Shown one piece after another: positions 8,897 to 22,187 of a stretch of 64,000 nucleotides of DNA. Below the pieces are notes generated by a model that was not told the origin of the DNA, did not search any database, and was given only the letters and a program-made list of their open reading frames with translations. The DNA comes from Enhydrobacter sp. (GTDB taxonomy: Bacteria > Pseudomonadota > Alphaproteobacteria > Reyranellales > Reyranellaceae): assembly GCF_030246845.1 (NCBI RefSeq), contig NZ_CP126889.1:3529001-3593000 (forward strand). The letters run 5' to 3'. Made by a program: the position numbers and the translations under genes. The number at the start of each line of letters is the position of its first letter. Position 1 is the stretch's first letter.

Positions 8897-11082
8897 TCAA
8901 CTTTCCGCGCGAAGATAGAGAGTGGACAGAGGGGGCAGGGTGAGGTCGAGCGAATGGGTCTCGCCGTGCATGGGCTGCGAGACGGCATGGAGCGCGCCGC
9001 CATTGCCCATGTCGCTGCCGCCGTAGAAGCGCGAATCGGTGTTCATGATCTCGCGCCAGACGCCTCCCCGGGGTACGCCGATGCGGTAGTTGCTGCGTGG
9101 CGTCGGCGTCATGTTGCACACGACCAGCACTGGCCCGTGGTCGTCGTGGCCGGTCCGGAAATAAGCGAAGACCGAGTTGGAGCGGTCGTCACCCACGATC
9201 CAGCGAAAGCCCGCCGGCTCGCTGTCGCGCACATGCAGGGCCGGCTCGCCGCGGTAAAGATGATTGAGGTCGCGCACCAGCCGCTGCATGCCGGCATGCT
9301 CCGGATTGTCGAGCAGGAACCAGTCGATCTCGCGATCATGGTTCCATTCCCGCTCCTGGGCGATCTCGCCGCCCATGAACAGGAGCTTCTTGCCGGGATG
9401 CGACCACATGAAGCCGAAATAGGCGCGCAGGTTGGCGAACTTCCGCCAGCGGTCGCCCGGCATCTTGCCCAGCAGCGAGCCTTTGCCGTGCACGACCTCG
9501 TCGTGCGACAGCGGCAGGATGAACTTCTCGGAGAAGCCGTAGAGCAGGCCGAACGTCATCTCGTCGTGGTGATAGGAGCGATGGATCGGATCGCGCTCCA
9601 TATAGAGCAGCGTGTCGTGCATCCAGCCCATGTTCCACTTGTAGGAGAAGCCCAATCCCAGCTCGCGCTCCGACCGGGTCACGCCGGGCCAGGCCGTCGA
9701 TTCCTCGGCGATGGTCACCACGCCGGGGCAGCGCTCCTTCACCACGGCATTGAGGTGGCGCAGGAAGTCGATCGCCTCGAGATGCTCGCGGCCGCCGTAG
9801 ACGTTGGGGATCCAGTCGCCCGCGCCGCGGCTGTAGTCGCGGTAGAGCATGGAGGCGACGGCGTCGACCCGCAGGCCGTCGATATGGAAGTGTTCCAGCC
9901 AGTGCAGGGCGCTCGCGATCAGGAAGCCCTGCACTTCGCGTCGGCCGAAATTGTAGATGTAGGTGTTCCAGTCGCGATGGAAGCCCTCGCGCGGGTCGAG
10001 GTGCTCGTAGAGGGCGGTGCCGTCGAAGCGGGCGAGACCGTGCGGGTCGGTCGGGAAGTGCGCCGGCACCCAGTCGAGGATCAGGCCGATGCCCGCGGCA
10101 TGCAGCCGGTCGACGAACTTCGCGAACTCGTCCGGCGCACCGTAACGCCCGGTGGGCGCGAACAGGCCGAGCGGCTGGTAGCCCCATGAACCGCCGAACG
10201 GATATTCGGCGATGGGCAGAAGCTCGAGGTGGGTAAAGCCCATGTCGACGACATAGGGGATGAGCCGCTGCGCCGCGGTCTCCCAGGAGACGGTACCGCC
10301 GCCGCGCATCCAGGAGCCGAGATGGACCTCGTAGATCGAGATCGGCGCCGTCGCGGCCTGGCGTTCGGCCCGTCGCTGCATCCAGGCCTCGTCGTGCCAG
10401 CGCCACTGCTTGGGCGATGCGACCACGGATGCGGTTGCCGGGGCAGGTTCGGCCTGCTGCGCCAGCGGGTCGGCCTTCTGCGGCAGCCGCACGCCGCCGG
10501 GACCGATGATGTCGAACTTGTAACGCGCGCCCGGCGTCACCCGCGGAATGAAAAGCTCCCAGACACCGGCCGGAAAGCGCAGCCGCATGGGATGCCGACG
10601 CGAGTCCCAGCTGTTGAAGTCGCCCACCACGGCGACGCGGCTGGCATTCGGCGCCCACACGGAGAAGCCGACACCCTCGACGCCCTCGAGGCTGACGGCG
10701 TTCGCGCCCATGACGCTCGCCAACTCGAAATGGCGGCCTTCGTTGAAGAGATGCAGGTCGAGGTCGCCCAGCAGCAGCCCGAAGGAATAGGGGTCCTCCG
10801 TCTCTTGCACCGCCTGCGGCCACTTGATGCGCAGGAGATAGGGCGATCGATCGGAGACGACGCCCTCGAAGAGCCCGCTCCCGTCCTTGTCGGCAAGCGA
10901 GCCGATCGAAACTCCGTCCGTGCGACGCAGCACCTCGACGCCGAGAGCACCGGGCAGGCAGGCGCGGATCAGCCGTCCGCCGGCGGTGTCGTGCGGGCCC
11001 AGCACCTTGAACGGATCGCTGTGACGACCGCCCGCCAGCGCGTCCGCCTCCTCGCGTGGAAGCTCCAGGATCGCGGCCGCGC

Positions 11083-11086
<4 letters not shown>
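8897..11086 (-). CDS. glgB: 1,4-alpha-glucan branching enzyme GlgB (GH13)
   Basis: GlgB introduces alpha-1,6 branches into linear alpha-1,4-glucan. The protein has 729 residues, the usual length for GlgB with two N-terminal beta-sandwich domains: [10 protein letters not shown] near residue 25 marks the N1 domain, and [20 protein letters not shown] the CBM48. The catalytic acids are in [30 protein letters not shown] and [15 protein letters not shown]. The start codon is GTG, read in a GTGA overlap with the treS stop. In a GlgE pathway, GlgB acts on GlgE-made maltosyl-extended chains. Confidence 0.96.
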
Positions 11087-14396
<3,310 letters not shown>

Positions 14397-14400
<4 letters not shown>

Positions 14401-17400
14401 CCGCGATCTCCTTGCTCGGACGAGAGCCGCCACAGGGCGAACGGCAGGACGGCGGGGTCGAGCCGCAGCCGCTGGCCCTTGCCGGTCCAGGTGAAACGGT
14501 GGCCGGTCATCAGGTCCTCGGCCGCGAGCGAGCCGCTGTCGGGCAGCTTCCATTCCCAGAGCGGCAGCTCGAAGTCCGTCTCCTGTGGATGGTGCGGGTC
14601 GAGGCTGACGGCGACCAGGATCATGTCGTCCTGTCCCGGCCGCGTGCGGCCGTAGACCATCATCTGGTCGTTGCTGGTGTTGTAGAACCGGATGCCGCGA
14701 TGGCTGTGCAGCGCCGGGTTGGCGCGCCGGATGCGGTTGAGGGCCGTGATCTCCTGCACGATGTTGCCGGGCGCATTCCAGTCGCGGATGCGGATCTCGT
14801 ACTTCTCCGAGTCGAGATATTCCTCGCGCCCCGGCAGCGGCGCACCCTCGCAGAGCTCGAAGCCCGAGTACATGCCCCACAGGCCGGACGTGGTCGTGGC
14901 CAGCACGGCGCGGATCAGGAAGCCGGCGCGCCCCGAGGTCTGCAGGAAGTGGGGATTGATGTCCGGCGTATTGACGAAGAAGTGCGGCCGGAAGAACTCC
15001 ACCGGCGCGGTGGTCGAGAGCTCGGTCAGGTAATCGACCAGCTCCTGCTTGGTGTTGCGCCAGGTGAAGTAGGTGTAGGACTGCGAGAAGCCCACCTTGG
15101 CCAGGCGATACATCATCTTCGGCCGCGTGAAGGCCTCGGCGAGGAAGATCGCGTCGGGGTGACGGCCGCGCACGTCGGCGATCATCCACTGCCAGAAGGG
15201 CAGCGGCTTGGTGTGGGGGTTGTCGACGCGGAAGATGCGGACGCCCTGCTCGATCCAGAACAGCACGACATCGCGCAGCGCCTCCCACAGCGCCGGCACC
15301 GCGCCGGGAGCATAGAAGTCGACGTTGACGATGTCCTCGTATTTCTTGGGCGGGTTCTCGGCGTGCTTGATGGTTCCGTCCGGCCGGTGCCTGAACCAGT
15401 CGGGATGGTCCTTGAGCCAGGGATGGTCGGGCGAGCACTGGATCGCGTAGTCGAGGGCGATCTCGAGCCCATGCTCGCGCGCTGCTGCGACCAGGCGGCG
15501 GAAATCGGCCAGGCCGCCGAGCTCGGGATGCAGGGCGTCGTGCCCGCCCTCGGGGCTGCCGATCGCGTAGGGGCTGCCGACGTCGCCGGGCGCGGCCTTC
15601 AGCGCGTTGTTGCGTCCCTTCCGAGCCGTCGTGCCGATCGGATGGATCGGCGGGAAGTAGAGCACGTCGAAGCCCATGTCGCGGATGCGCGGCAGGCGCT
15701 CGATCACGTCGGTGAAGGTGCCGTGGCGTCCGGGATCGTCGGTCTGCGAGCGCGGGAAGAGCTCGTACCAGCTCGCAAAGCCTGCAGCGGGCCGCTCGAC
15801 GTCGAGCGGCAGCGGCTCATGACGGGTGACGAAGGGCGGATAGGCGCCGGCCTGCACCAGCTCCTTCTCCTCGGCGAGCTCGACCGAGATGTCCTGGCCC
15901 GCCTCGCGCTTCACCTTCATCGCATGGCGCACCGTGGCAAGCTCGTCGAGCCAGGCCTCGACCGTGAACAGCCAGCGGCCGACACGCTGCGGGGTCATCG
16001 CGGCTTGCCAACGATCATTTGGCAGCGGCGTCATGGGTGTGCGGTTCCAGCTCTTCTGGTCGGCCGCCTTCCACAGGAGCTCGGCGGCGAGCACGTCGTG
16101 GCCGTCCATGAAGATGTCGGCCTCGACGATGACGGTCTCGCCGACAATGCGCTTGGCCGCGAACGGGCCACCCTCGACTCGCGGCGTCAGATTCTCGATC
16201 ACGATGCGCGCCGCCTTGGTGGCGTTGCGCAGCGCCTCCTTGCGCTTGGGCCGCGGCTCCACGATCGGCGGCTCCGGCGCCAGCGCCACCAGACGCACCT
16301 CGCCGGGCTCCAGTGTCGCGGTTGCGGCCGAAGGAGCCGGCAGCGCGACCGGAAGGGAGCGCACGCGGGAGAGGTCGCTGTTGATGCAAAGCGCCCTGTC
16401 GCCGGCACGTGGCTGCACCACGCAGACCGGACTGCCCGAACCGGTGAGCGCGCGCCACTCGCCGGACACGTCGATGGCGGCGGGCACAAGGGCCGAATTG
16501 GCGGCGCCGATGTCGGGCCCGAGATCGCCTTCGGCCTGGTGCTCCATCTCGACGAAGTCGGCGGTCTCGCCGAACCGGGGGTCCAACTGGCGGCGCGCCA
16601 TGAACTCGAAGCCCATCGGGACGAAAAGGCCGCCGCCGCTCATCGCCGCGATCTGCAGGGTACGGCGCGCGAGCATGCGTCGGCGGTCGGGGTCGCGTTC
16701 GAGGATGCCCAGCCGTTCCTCGAACGGCGCCTCGGCGACGCCGATCGGCGGCGCCACGCGCTGCAGGATGTTGTGCTCCTCGATGTACCAGCTCGCGCGG
16801 CCGTCCCACCACGGCGTCGAGGCGAAGACGGCATCCAACCCGGTCTCCGCGAAGGCCGCCATCCGTTCCCATGGCAGACCGACGGTCCAGGCGAGAAAGC
16901 GGCAGCCGGGCGCGGCGCGGCGAGTCGCCTCGATCATGAGACGCAAGCCGGGCGGGGGGATACGCTCCAGACCCAGCAGCCGGAAGCCGGCCAGGCCAGC
17001 CTCGACGAGCGGCGCCAGCCGCTCCGCCCACCAGTCGGCAAAAGTCTCGGCCTCCTCGAAGCGCGCCGGCACGGCGCGGAAAGGAGAGGCAGGCTGGCGC
17101 GGATCGATGAACAGGCCAATCCGCTCGGGAGCGCCGAACAAATCGGGAAAGAGAAGTGCCGTCTCGCCCGCCGCGGCAACGCGATCGATCATGAGATCCG
17201 CGACAAGTCTCAGTCCGGCATCGCGTGTCCGCTCGGCCATGGCGCGGACCGCCGTCTCGATCGAGCCGTCGATGCCGAGCGCCGGATCGGGGCGGTCGTG
17301 CTGGCCGGTCAGGAACAGGTCGCCATCGGGACCTGGCTCGAACGGCGGCGTCGTGCAGACATGATCGAACCCCATGCCGGCTATGCGCTTGAGATGCCGG

Positions 17401-17531
17401 CCCCAGTCCGATACCGGCCCGGCGAGGCGGGAATGGAGGTAGTAGATCTTGAACGGGACGTGAAGGGCTGGCGGAGCGCTCGATCTGGTCACGCCAGACG
17501 ACGGGACTGGGGCGTTGGGCTGCGGCGCCAT
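14397..17531 (-). CDS. glgE: GlgE: alpha-1,4-glucan:maltose-1-phosphate maltosyltransferase with extra N-terminal amylase-like domain
   Basis: GlgE extends alpha-glucan by transferring maltosyl units from maltose-1-phosphate. The GlgE core spans residues about 440-1044: an N-terminal sandwich ([17 protein letters not shown]), then a GH13_3 barrel with the nucleophile Asp in [14 protein letters not shown] (about 769), the acid/base Glu in [13 protein letters not shown] (about 799) and the third Asp in [12 protein letters not shown]. Residues about 25-430 form a second amylase-like region ([17 protein letters not shown] onward) not found in the 660-residue actinobacterial GlgE. Where a catalytic Asp would be expected it reads [12 protein letters not shown], so this domain looks non-catalytic. 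The ATG chosen has no clear ribosome-binding site; an in-frame TTG lies 24 bp upstream and a GTG 39 bp downstream. It is the first gene of the operon. Confidence 0.93.
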
Positions 17532-17539
17532 ACCGATAA

Positions 17540-17563
17540 AACGCAGATTTTCCAAATGGTTCC
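17540..17563 (-). promoter_or_regulatory. Candidate EcfG-type (general stress) promoter of the glgE operon
   Basis: On the minus strand GGAAC (17563-17559) is followed after 15 bases by CGTT (17543-17540). The published alphaproteobacterial EcfG/RpoE2 consensus is GGAAC, 16-17 bases, CGTT, so this one is a base short. It would place the transcript start only a few bases before the glgE ATG, implying a leaderless message or a start further in. Trehalose genes are known EcfG targets in related bacteria, which raises the plausibility. Nothing else promoter-like was seen in the 222-bp gap behind selD. Confidence 0.35.
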
Positions 17564-17753
17564 GCGCCTTCCAGGAATATGTGGACTTGACCGGCGCAGC
17601 CCTTGTGAAAGGCGGCGGCAGTCTACAGCCGGTCGGACGACGAAGGCCCGTCGGCTTGCGTCGTCACGCCTCCGGGAAAGGAGAACCGATGTACCGGGTC
17701 TTTGCAACCACTGCTTTCGCCGCGGCCGCGCCCGGGTCTTGCAAGAGCTTGGC

Positions 17754-18803
17754 TCAGCCTATGACACGAACCACCGGTGTTCCTGCTTCGGCCCGGCCGA
17801 TGATGCGCGCACCGGGGCAGCCGGCGGCCTGGACGGTGCGCAGCATTGCCTCCGCCTTTTCCGGGGAACAGGCGACCAGGAGACCGCCGGAGGTCTGCGG
17901 ATCCGCGAGCAGATGACGCTTCCAGTCGGGTAGGGCGGCCGGCAGGACGACGTCGTGGCCGTAGCTCGCCCAGTTGCGATGCGAGGCGCCGGTGACATGC
18001 CCCCGCTGCGCGAGCGAGGCGGCGTCGGCCAGCATGGGCACGGCATCGGCCTCGATGGCAAGCGCGAGCCCAGAGCCGCGCGCCATCTCCAGCCCGTGAC
18101 CCAGAACGCCGAAGCCCGTGACGTCGGTGATGGCATGCACGTCCTGGTCGGCGGCGAGCTCGGCGCCAACCTTGTTTAACAGCGTCGTGGTGGCGATCAT
18201 CTCCTGATAGGCTTCCGGCGCCAGGGCGTTCTTCTTGATCGCGGCCGAATAAATGCCGACCCCGACGGGCTTGGTGAGGATCACCGCGTCGCCCGGCCTG
18301 GTGCCCGAATTGCGACGCACCTGCTCCGGCCGGCAGGTCCCGATGACAGCAAGACCGTACACCGGCTCGGGACAATCGATCGAATGGCCTCCCGCGACCG
18401 GAATGCCGGCCGACGCGCAGACAGCCGCACCGCCTTTCAGGATCTCACGCACCATCTCGGTGGGGATTTTGCCGAGCGGCATACCGAGAATGGCGAGCGC
18501 CATCACCGGCTGGCCGCCCATCGCATAGACGTCGGAGATCGCGTTGGTGGCGGCGATGCGGCCGAAGTCGAACGGATCGTCGACCATCGGCATGAAGAAG
18601 TCGGTGGTGGCGATGATGCACGTATTGTCGTCGACCTGCCACACCGCGGCATCGTCGGAGGTCTCCGTTCCCACCAGAAGCTGCTTGTACATCGCCGCCG
18701 CCGGCTGATCGGCGAGCAACTCCTGCAGCACCGACGGCGCGAGCTTGCAGCCGCAGCCGCCGCCATGAGCGAGACTCGTAAGCCGGACCTTGTGCGTGTT
18801 CAT
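17754..18803 (-). CDS. selD: Selenide, water dikinase SelD (selenophosphate synthase)
   Basis: SelD makes selenophosphate from selenide and ATP for selenocysteine or selenouridine synthesis. The 349-residue product carries GGGCGCK with Cys17 and Lys20, exactly the catalytic positions of the Escherichia coli enzyme, so the cysteine rather than the selenocysteine form is present. ATP/Mg-binding acidic residues lie in [10 protein letters not shown] and [12 protein letters not shown], and [14 protein letters not shown] is also diagnostic. The ATG start is backed by AGGAG seven bases upstream; a GTG further upstream lacks this. No selA, selB, selU or selenoprotein gene is recognisable in the window. 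It precedes glgE on the same strand with a 222-bp gap, so co-transcription is possible but unproven. Confidence 0.95.
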   Translation of the reverse strand: MNTHKVRLTSLAHGGGCGCKLAPSVLQELLADQPAAAMYKQLLVGTETSDDAAVWQVDDNTCIIATTDFFMPMVDDPFDFGRIAATNAISDVYAMGGQPVMALAILGMPLGKIPTEMVREILKGGAAVCASAGIPVAGGHSIDCPEPVYGLAVIGTCRPEQVRRNSGTRPGDAVILTKPVGVGIYSAAIKKNALAPEAYQEMIATTTLLNKVGAELAADQDVHAITDVTGFGVLGHGLEMARGSGLALAIEADAVPMLADAASLAQRGHVTGASHRNWASYGHDVVLPAALPDWKRHLLADPQTSGGLLVACSPEKAEAMLRTVQAAGCPGARIIGRAEAGTPVVRVIG

Positions 18804-18911
18804 GACATTGCTCCTGCTGGCGCAGCATAGCACCCGCCCCGGGGCGCGCCACCGTAGCGGCGAGTATGCGCGGCATCGGTCCGGAGCGCGACGCCGCCCG
18901 GACCGCCGCGA

Positions 18912-19715
18912 TCAGTCATAGAACTGCGGCGAATGCTTCAGGCTCTGGAAGGTGGGCAGGTCATGATTGATCCAGAGCAAGGCTTTCTTGCTGGCCACGA
19001 TGGCGGCGAGCCGCGCATGCGAGGCGTGCGTTTGGTCGGCGTTGACGTTCATCGAGGGCACGCGATCATGGTCCCAATTGTCCTTGAAGTGGGCCGCGTC
19101 GCCGGTCAGCACGATCCATCCCGTCCTGGCGAGGTGGACCAGCAGCGACTGGTGCCCCGGCGTATGGCCGGGCGTGGAAAGAAGGGTGATGCTGCCGTCG
19201 CCGAACACGTCGAGATCGCCCGAGAGCTCGCGCATCGGCCGATCCTTCTTGAACGGCACCTTCTTGCCGGGCGCGAAAGCCCAGTCGACCTCGGCCTTCT
19301 GGATCAGGAGCATCGAGGCCGGAAACAGGTCGACATTGCCGACATGGTCGCCATGGGTATGCGAGACGGCAACGAAGGCGATGTCGGCCGGCGTCAGCCC
19401 CAGCTCGCCGAGCTGCGCGGCAAGTGTCCTTACCCGGCTCGCCGTCCCCACCGGCGTGGTGACGGGCCTTTCCGCGATCGCGTCGGGATAACCCGTGTCC
19501 CACAACAACCACTGCGCGCCATGGTGGATGAGGTAGCAGCCGTTGGAGAGCTCGATCGGCTTGCCGACATCGACGCCCGGCGACCAGCGCGATTGGTCCT
19601 GCGCCGAATTGTGCCCACAATCCATCACGTAGAGCCGGTCAGCCGTCTGGGCTGCAGCCGGCAACGTGACGGCCGCCGCGATCACACTTGCAAGAACCAG
19701 CCGGCGAACGTGCAT
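18912..19715 (-). CDS. Exported metallo-beta-lactamase-fold hydrolase, AHL-lactonase-like
   Basis: This 267-residue protein has a cleavable signal peptide (LASVIAAAVTLPAAAQ), so it should be periplasmic. The zinc motif HTHGDH stands in AVSHTHGDHVGNVDLF, with further ligands in STPGHTPGHQS, LTGDAAHF and WINHDLP, which together complete a dinuclear site. The architecture resembles the N-acyl-homoserine-lactonase branch (AttM/AiiA-like) of the fold, and LFPASMLLIQKAEVDWAF fits that subgroup. The substrate cannot be deduced; lactones or phosphate esters are both possible. It lies downstream of an unrelated small gene on the same strand, with no obvious operon. Confidence 0.8.
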   Translation of the reverse strand: MHVRRLVLASVIAAAVTLPAAAQTADRLYVMDCGHNSAQDQSRWSPGVDVGKPIELSNGCYLIHHGAQWLLWDTGYPDAIAERPVTTPVGTASRVRTLAAQLGELGLTPADIAFVAVSHTHGDHVGNVDLFPASMLLIQKAEVDWAFAPGKKVPFKKDRPMRELSGDLDVFGDGSITLLSTPGHTPGHQSLLVHLARTGWIVLTGDAAHFKDNWDHDRVPSMNVNADQTHASHARLAAIVASKKALLWINHDLPTFQSLKHSPQFYD

Positions 19716-19772
19716 GAGGCCCTCCCGGTCATGCGCCGCCGAAAGACTAGCGGAGCGCTCGCGAGCCGGCGT

Positions 19773-20153
19773 TCACTTTTGCGGGACCGGCTGAGCGTCG
19801 AGCCAGCGGCGCGCCTCGTGCATCTCGCGGAAGATCGCCAGTGGACGGCTGACCGTGGCCGCGTCGGCGAAGATTCTCGCCTGCGTGTAGCTCTCGTCGG
19901 ATGCCGCCACGATCGCCACCGGCCCGACCTGGCCATGCTGGGCGTAGTACATCACCCGCGCGCCCAACGCCTTCAGGTTCTCCTCGCTGAGCGCGGTAGG
20001 GGTGCGTGTGATCTCGAAGATCTTGCGATATGACATGCCGCCTTCGGCGGTCACGCCGGCGAAATACTGCTCGATATCGGCGATGGTTACATCATCCCGA
20101 GCGACCGCCACGACCAGTCGGGCGGGATGGGAAATGGTCCAGCGAACCGGCAT
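19773..20153 (-). CDS. Conserved small protein, STAS/SpoIIAA-like fold suspected
   Basis: A 126-residue soluble protein of no certain function. The alternating pattern ISHPARLVVAVARDDVTIA, FEITRTPTALSEENL, GPVAIVAASDES, and a final amphipathic helix (REMHEARRWLDAQ) resemble small SpoIIAA/STAS-like proteins that occur in alphaproteobacteria. There is no signal peptide or membrane segment. It lies 18 bp downstream of the next small gene on the same strand, so the two may be co-transcribed. The fold assignment rests on pattern only. Confidence 0.65.
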   Translation of the reverse strand: MPVRWTISHPARLVVAVARDDVTIADIEQYFAGVTAEGGMSYRKIFEITRTPTALSEENLKALGARVMYYAQHGQVGPVAIVAASDESYTQARIFADAATVSRPLAIFREMHEARRWLDAQPVPQK

Positions 20154-20171
20154 CCGTCCCGTGGCAGCCGC

Positions 20172-20396
20172 TCAGGCAGCGGGCGCGTGCGGAGGGGTGG
20201 GCACCTCGGCCAGGCAACGCTGCTGTCCCAGCGCCGTCAACCGGATGCGACCGCCGCTCTCCTCGACGAGCGCCAGTCGCTTGAGACGTTCCACCGAATT
20301 TGAGCGCAAGTGCTTGGGCTTGGTGATTCCCTTCGCCACGCGTCGCAGAACTGTCTGTTCGTTTGGGCTGAGCGGGGCGAGCAAGCCGCGTTCCAT
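20172..20396 (-). CDS. Small winged-helix-like protein of unknown function
   Basis: A 74-residue basic protein, MERGLLAPLSP at its start. The segment SPNEQTVLRRVAKGITKPKH followed by SVERLKRLALVEE and GRIRLTALGQQR looks like a minimal winged helix, with a helix-turn-helix and then a short wing. A perfect AGGAGGT six bases before this ATG decides the start over two in-frame starts upstream. It resembles, at the level of size and ending (LTALGQ), the small HTH protein near 46.9 kb. DNA-binding is an inference. Confidence 0.65.
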   Translation of the reverse strand: MERGLLAPLSPNEQTVLRRVAKGITKPKHLRSNSVERLKRLALVEESGGRIRLTALGQQRCLAEVPTPPHAPAA

Positions 20397-20579
20397 GGGC
20401 ACCTCCTGCTCGTTCGCCCACATCAAAGCGCGTCGCTTCCGAAGTGGCAACAGAATCAATATGAAGAGACTGTGGCAGTCGGCGTTCCACCACCTTCGAG
20501 GAGGGGTGGAGGAAGGCCGGCAACCCTTTACTACTTGCCGCGCCGGTGCAAGAACGGTGGTGGATCAGGGAGACCGACC

Positions 20580-21323
20580 ATGCATGGACGCAACATCGAT
20601 CCGCAGGAATGGGAGATCCGCTGCGACCTCGCGGCGGCCTATCGGCTGATCGCCCATTTCGGCATGGACGATCTCATCTTCACCCATCTCTCGGCGCGGC
20701 TGCCGGGCAGGGAGCATCGCTTCCTCCTCAACCCCTACGGGCTGATGTTCGACGAGATAACCGCCTCGAGCCTCGTGGTGGTCGATCCCGAGGGCCATGC
20801 GGTCGAGAAAGAGGAGGAGTCCAAGATCAACAATGCGGGCTTCACGATCCATTCGGCCGTCCACATGACTCGGGACGACGCGCAGTGCGTGATGCACACC
20901 CACACCACGGCCGGCATGGCGGTGGCGGCGCAGGAGGAGGGCCTCCTGCCGCTCAACCAGATGTCGATGGAATTCCATGGTCGCGTCGCCTACCACGACT
21001 ACGAGGGCGTGGCGCTCGATCTCGACGAGCGTGAACGGCTGGTGCGCGATCTCGGCGACAATGATGTCATGATCCTGAAACACCATGGTCTGCTCACGAC
21101 CGGCCGCACCGTCGCCGAGGCCTTCTACAACATGTACTACATGGAACAGGCCTGCCGGATCCAGATTGCGGCCACACAGGGTGGCCGCAAGATCGCCCTG
21201 CCGCCGGCTCGGGTTGCAGAGCGTACCGCGGCGCAATTCGCGAGCTTCCCCGGCAAAGGGGAGCGCCCGTGGAAGGCCCTGCGCCGCATGCTCGATCGGG
21301 AAAGCCCGGCCTACGCGAGCTGA
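20580..21323 (+). CDS. Class II aldolase/adducin-family protein
   Basis: This 247-residue protein belongs to the class II aldolase/adducin family of zinc aldolases and epimerases, which includes L-fuculose-1-phosphate aldolase and AraD. The zinc-binding histidines are in VMHTHTTAGMAVA and ILKHHGLLTTG, and FTHLSARLPG and NPYGLMFDEITASSLV are the conserved substrate/phosphate-loop regions. The ATG has a GGGAG box at a good distance; open reading continues upstream but shadows the opposite small gene. Bacterial members of this subgroup are annotated only as class II aldolase, and adducin-like members lack known activity. It stands alone and converges on the next gene. Confidence 0.85.
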   Translation: MHGRNIDPQEWEIRCDLAAAYRLIAHFGMDDLIFTHLSARLPGREHRFLLNPYGLMFDEITASSLVVVDPEGHAVEKEEESKINNAGFTIHSAVHMTRDDAQCVMHTHTTAGMAVAAQEEGLLPLNQMSMEFHGRVAYHDYEGVALDLDERERLVRDLGDNDVMILKHHGLLTTGRTVAEAFYNMYYMEQACRIQIAATQGGRKIALPPARVAERTAAQFASFPGKGERPWKALRRMLDRESPAYAS

Positions 21324-21348
21324 GCGAACGGCGAGCCTCGATTTTCGC

Positions 21349-21840
21349 CTACGCCTTGTAGCCTTGCCGCGCCAGGAGCTTCCAGCTCGAGCCCTGCTTT
21401 TGCCAGACTTGCAGGACGCCGAGCTTGGAGACGGTCCAGTTGCCGTCGCCGCTGCCGCTCTCGCTCATCCAGGCATGGCGCACGATGGCGTCGTTGCCGG
21501 AGATGGCGATCGTCTGCTTGGAGAGCTCGATGGACTTGTACACGGTCTTCTTGCCGACGATCGTGTCGATGAACGCCGCCTTGTCCTGGACGAGGCCGCT
21601 CGAATGGCCGTAGCTCAGCTGGTCGGCGATGAGCGACTCGAGCTTGGCCTTGTCGGGCGCCAGCATCGCCTTCGTGAGCTCGATGACGGCATCCGACACG
21701 GCGGCAACGGCTTCCTTGTCCTTGTCCTTGTCCTTGTCCTTGCTATCCTTGTTCTGCGCCGAGGCATCGGCCTCGGCGAATGCTGCCACGGCGGAAGCCA
21801 GCATGGCGGTGATGGCCAGATTGCGGCGATTGATCGTCAT
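21349..21840 (-). CDS. Exported NTF2-like (DUF4440/SnoaL-type) protein
   Basis: A 163-residue protein with an N-terminal export signal (AITAMLASAVAAFAEADASA), then a lysine/aspartate repeat linker, then a DUF4440-like alpha+beta cone domain: VIELTKAMLAPDKAKLESLI, LSYGHSSGLVQDKAAFID and LGVLQVWQKQGSSWKLLARQ are typical. Such domains form small hydrophobic pockets; some are enzymes or binding proteins, and no catalytic set can be named here. It is probably periplasmic. The linker is encoded by a tandem 6-bp repeat, listed separately. The gene converges on the class II aldolase with 25 bp between stops. Confidence 0.8.
   Translation of the reverse strand: MTINRRNLAITAMLASAVAAFAEADASAQNKDSKDKDKDKDKEAVAAVSDAVIELTKAMLAPDKAKLESLIADQLSYGHSSGLVQDKAAFIDTIVGKKTVYKSIELSKQTIAISGNDAIVRHAWMSESGSGDGNWTVSKLGVLQVWQKQGSSWKLLARQGYKA
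21714..21742. repeat. Tandem hexanucleotide repeat (ccttgt, about 4.8 copies)
   Basis: Five near-complete copies of a 6-bp unit encode alternating Lys-Asp in the linker between the signal peptide and the DUF4440-like domain of the enclosing gene. Because the unit is two codons long, slippage would change linker length without a frameshift. Confidence 0.9.
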
Positions 21841-21964
21841 TGAGTTCTCCAGAGGCGGCTCGATTCCGGACGATGGCCGGGACGTTAGCACAGGATCCAC
21901 ATGACAGGCCCCGTGAATGTGGGACTGGCATACCCCCCGTTGCATGTCGCCAATGCTTTCGTGG

Positions 21965-22096
21965 TCACGGCGAGCCGCGATTGTTCTGGCCGCGGTCGTG
22001 TGTGGCATATCGCCCGTCGGCACCCGGCAGGTTCTTGCAGCTTGCCACCAGAAGGATCGCAATCACGGCGAGCACCATGCCGGTCCAGCATCTCAT
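21965..22096 (-). CDS. Very small lipoprotein (43 aa)
   Basis: Reading the minus strand gives a 43-residue protein with a positively charged start, a hydrophobic stretch (GMVLAVIAILLVASC) and a lipobox L-V-A-S-C at residues 16-20, then a short polar tail. A GGAGG box stands six bases before the ATG. The pattern is that of an entericidin-like small lipoprotein, though no family is certain. It fills most of the gap between the DUF4440 gene and the beta-CASP hydrolase gene. The signals are good, but the coding is short. Confidence 0.6.
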   Translation of the reverse strand: MRCWTGMVLAVIAILLVASCKNLPGADGRYATHDRGQNNRGSP

Positions 22097-22187
22097 GTCT
22101 CACCTCCACGGCCCAAGGTAGCGCCGATGTCGGCAGATGCCAGCGGCGACGCGGTCAAATCTCGAACTGTTGATTCAGCGCCGGCAT

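Noticed and set aside
17689..17916. Plus-strand frame with a good AAAGGAG box and a signal-like start (MYRVFATTAFAAAAPG)
   Set aside because: It runs antisense into the conserved 3' end of selD and the protein after residue 20 has no pattern. It could be a decayed gene start, but coding is not supported.
17754..18803. selD as evidence of selenoprotein genes in the window
   Set aside because: No in-frame TGA with flanking conserved coding sequence was noticed in any neighbouring gene.
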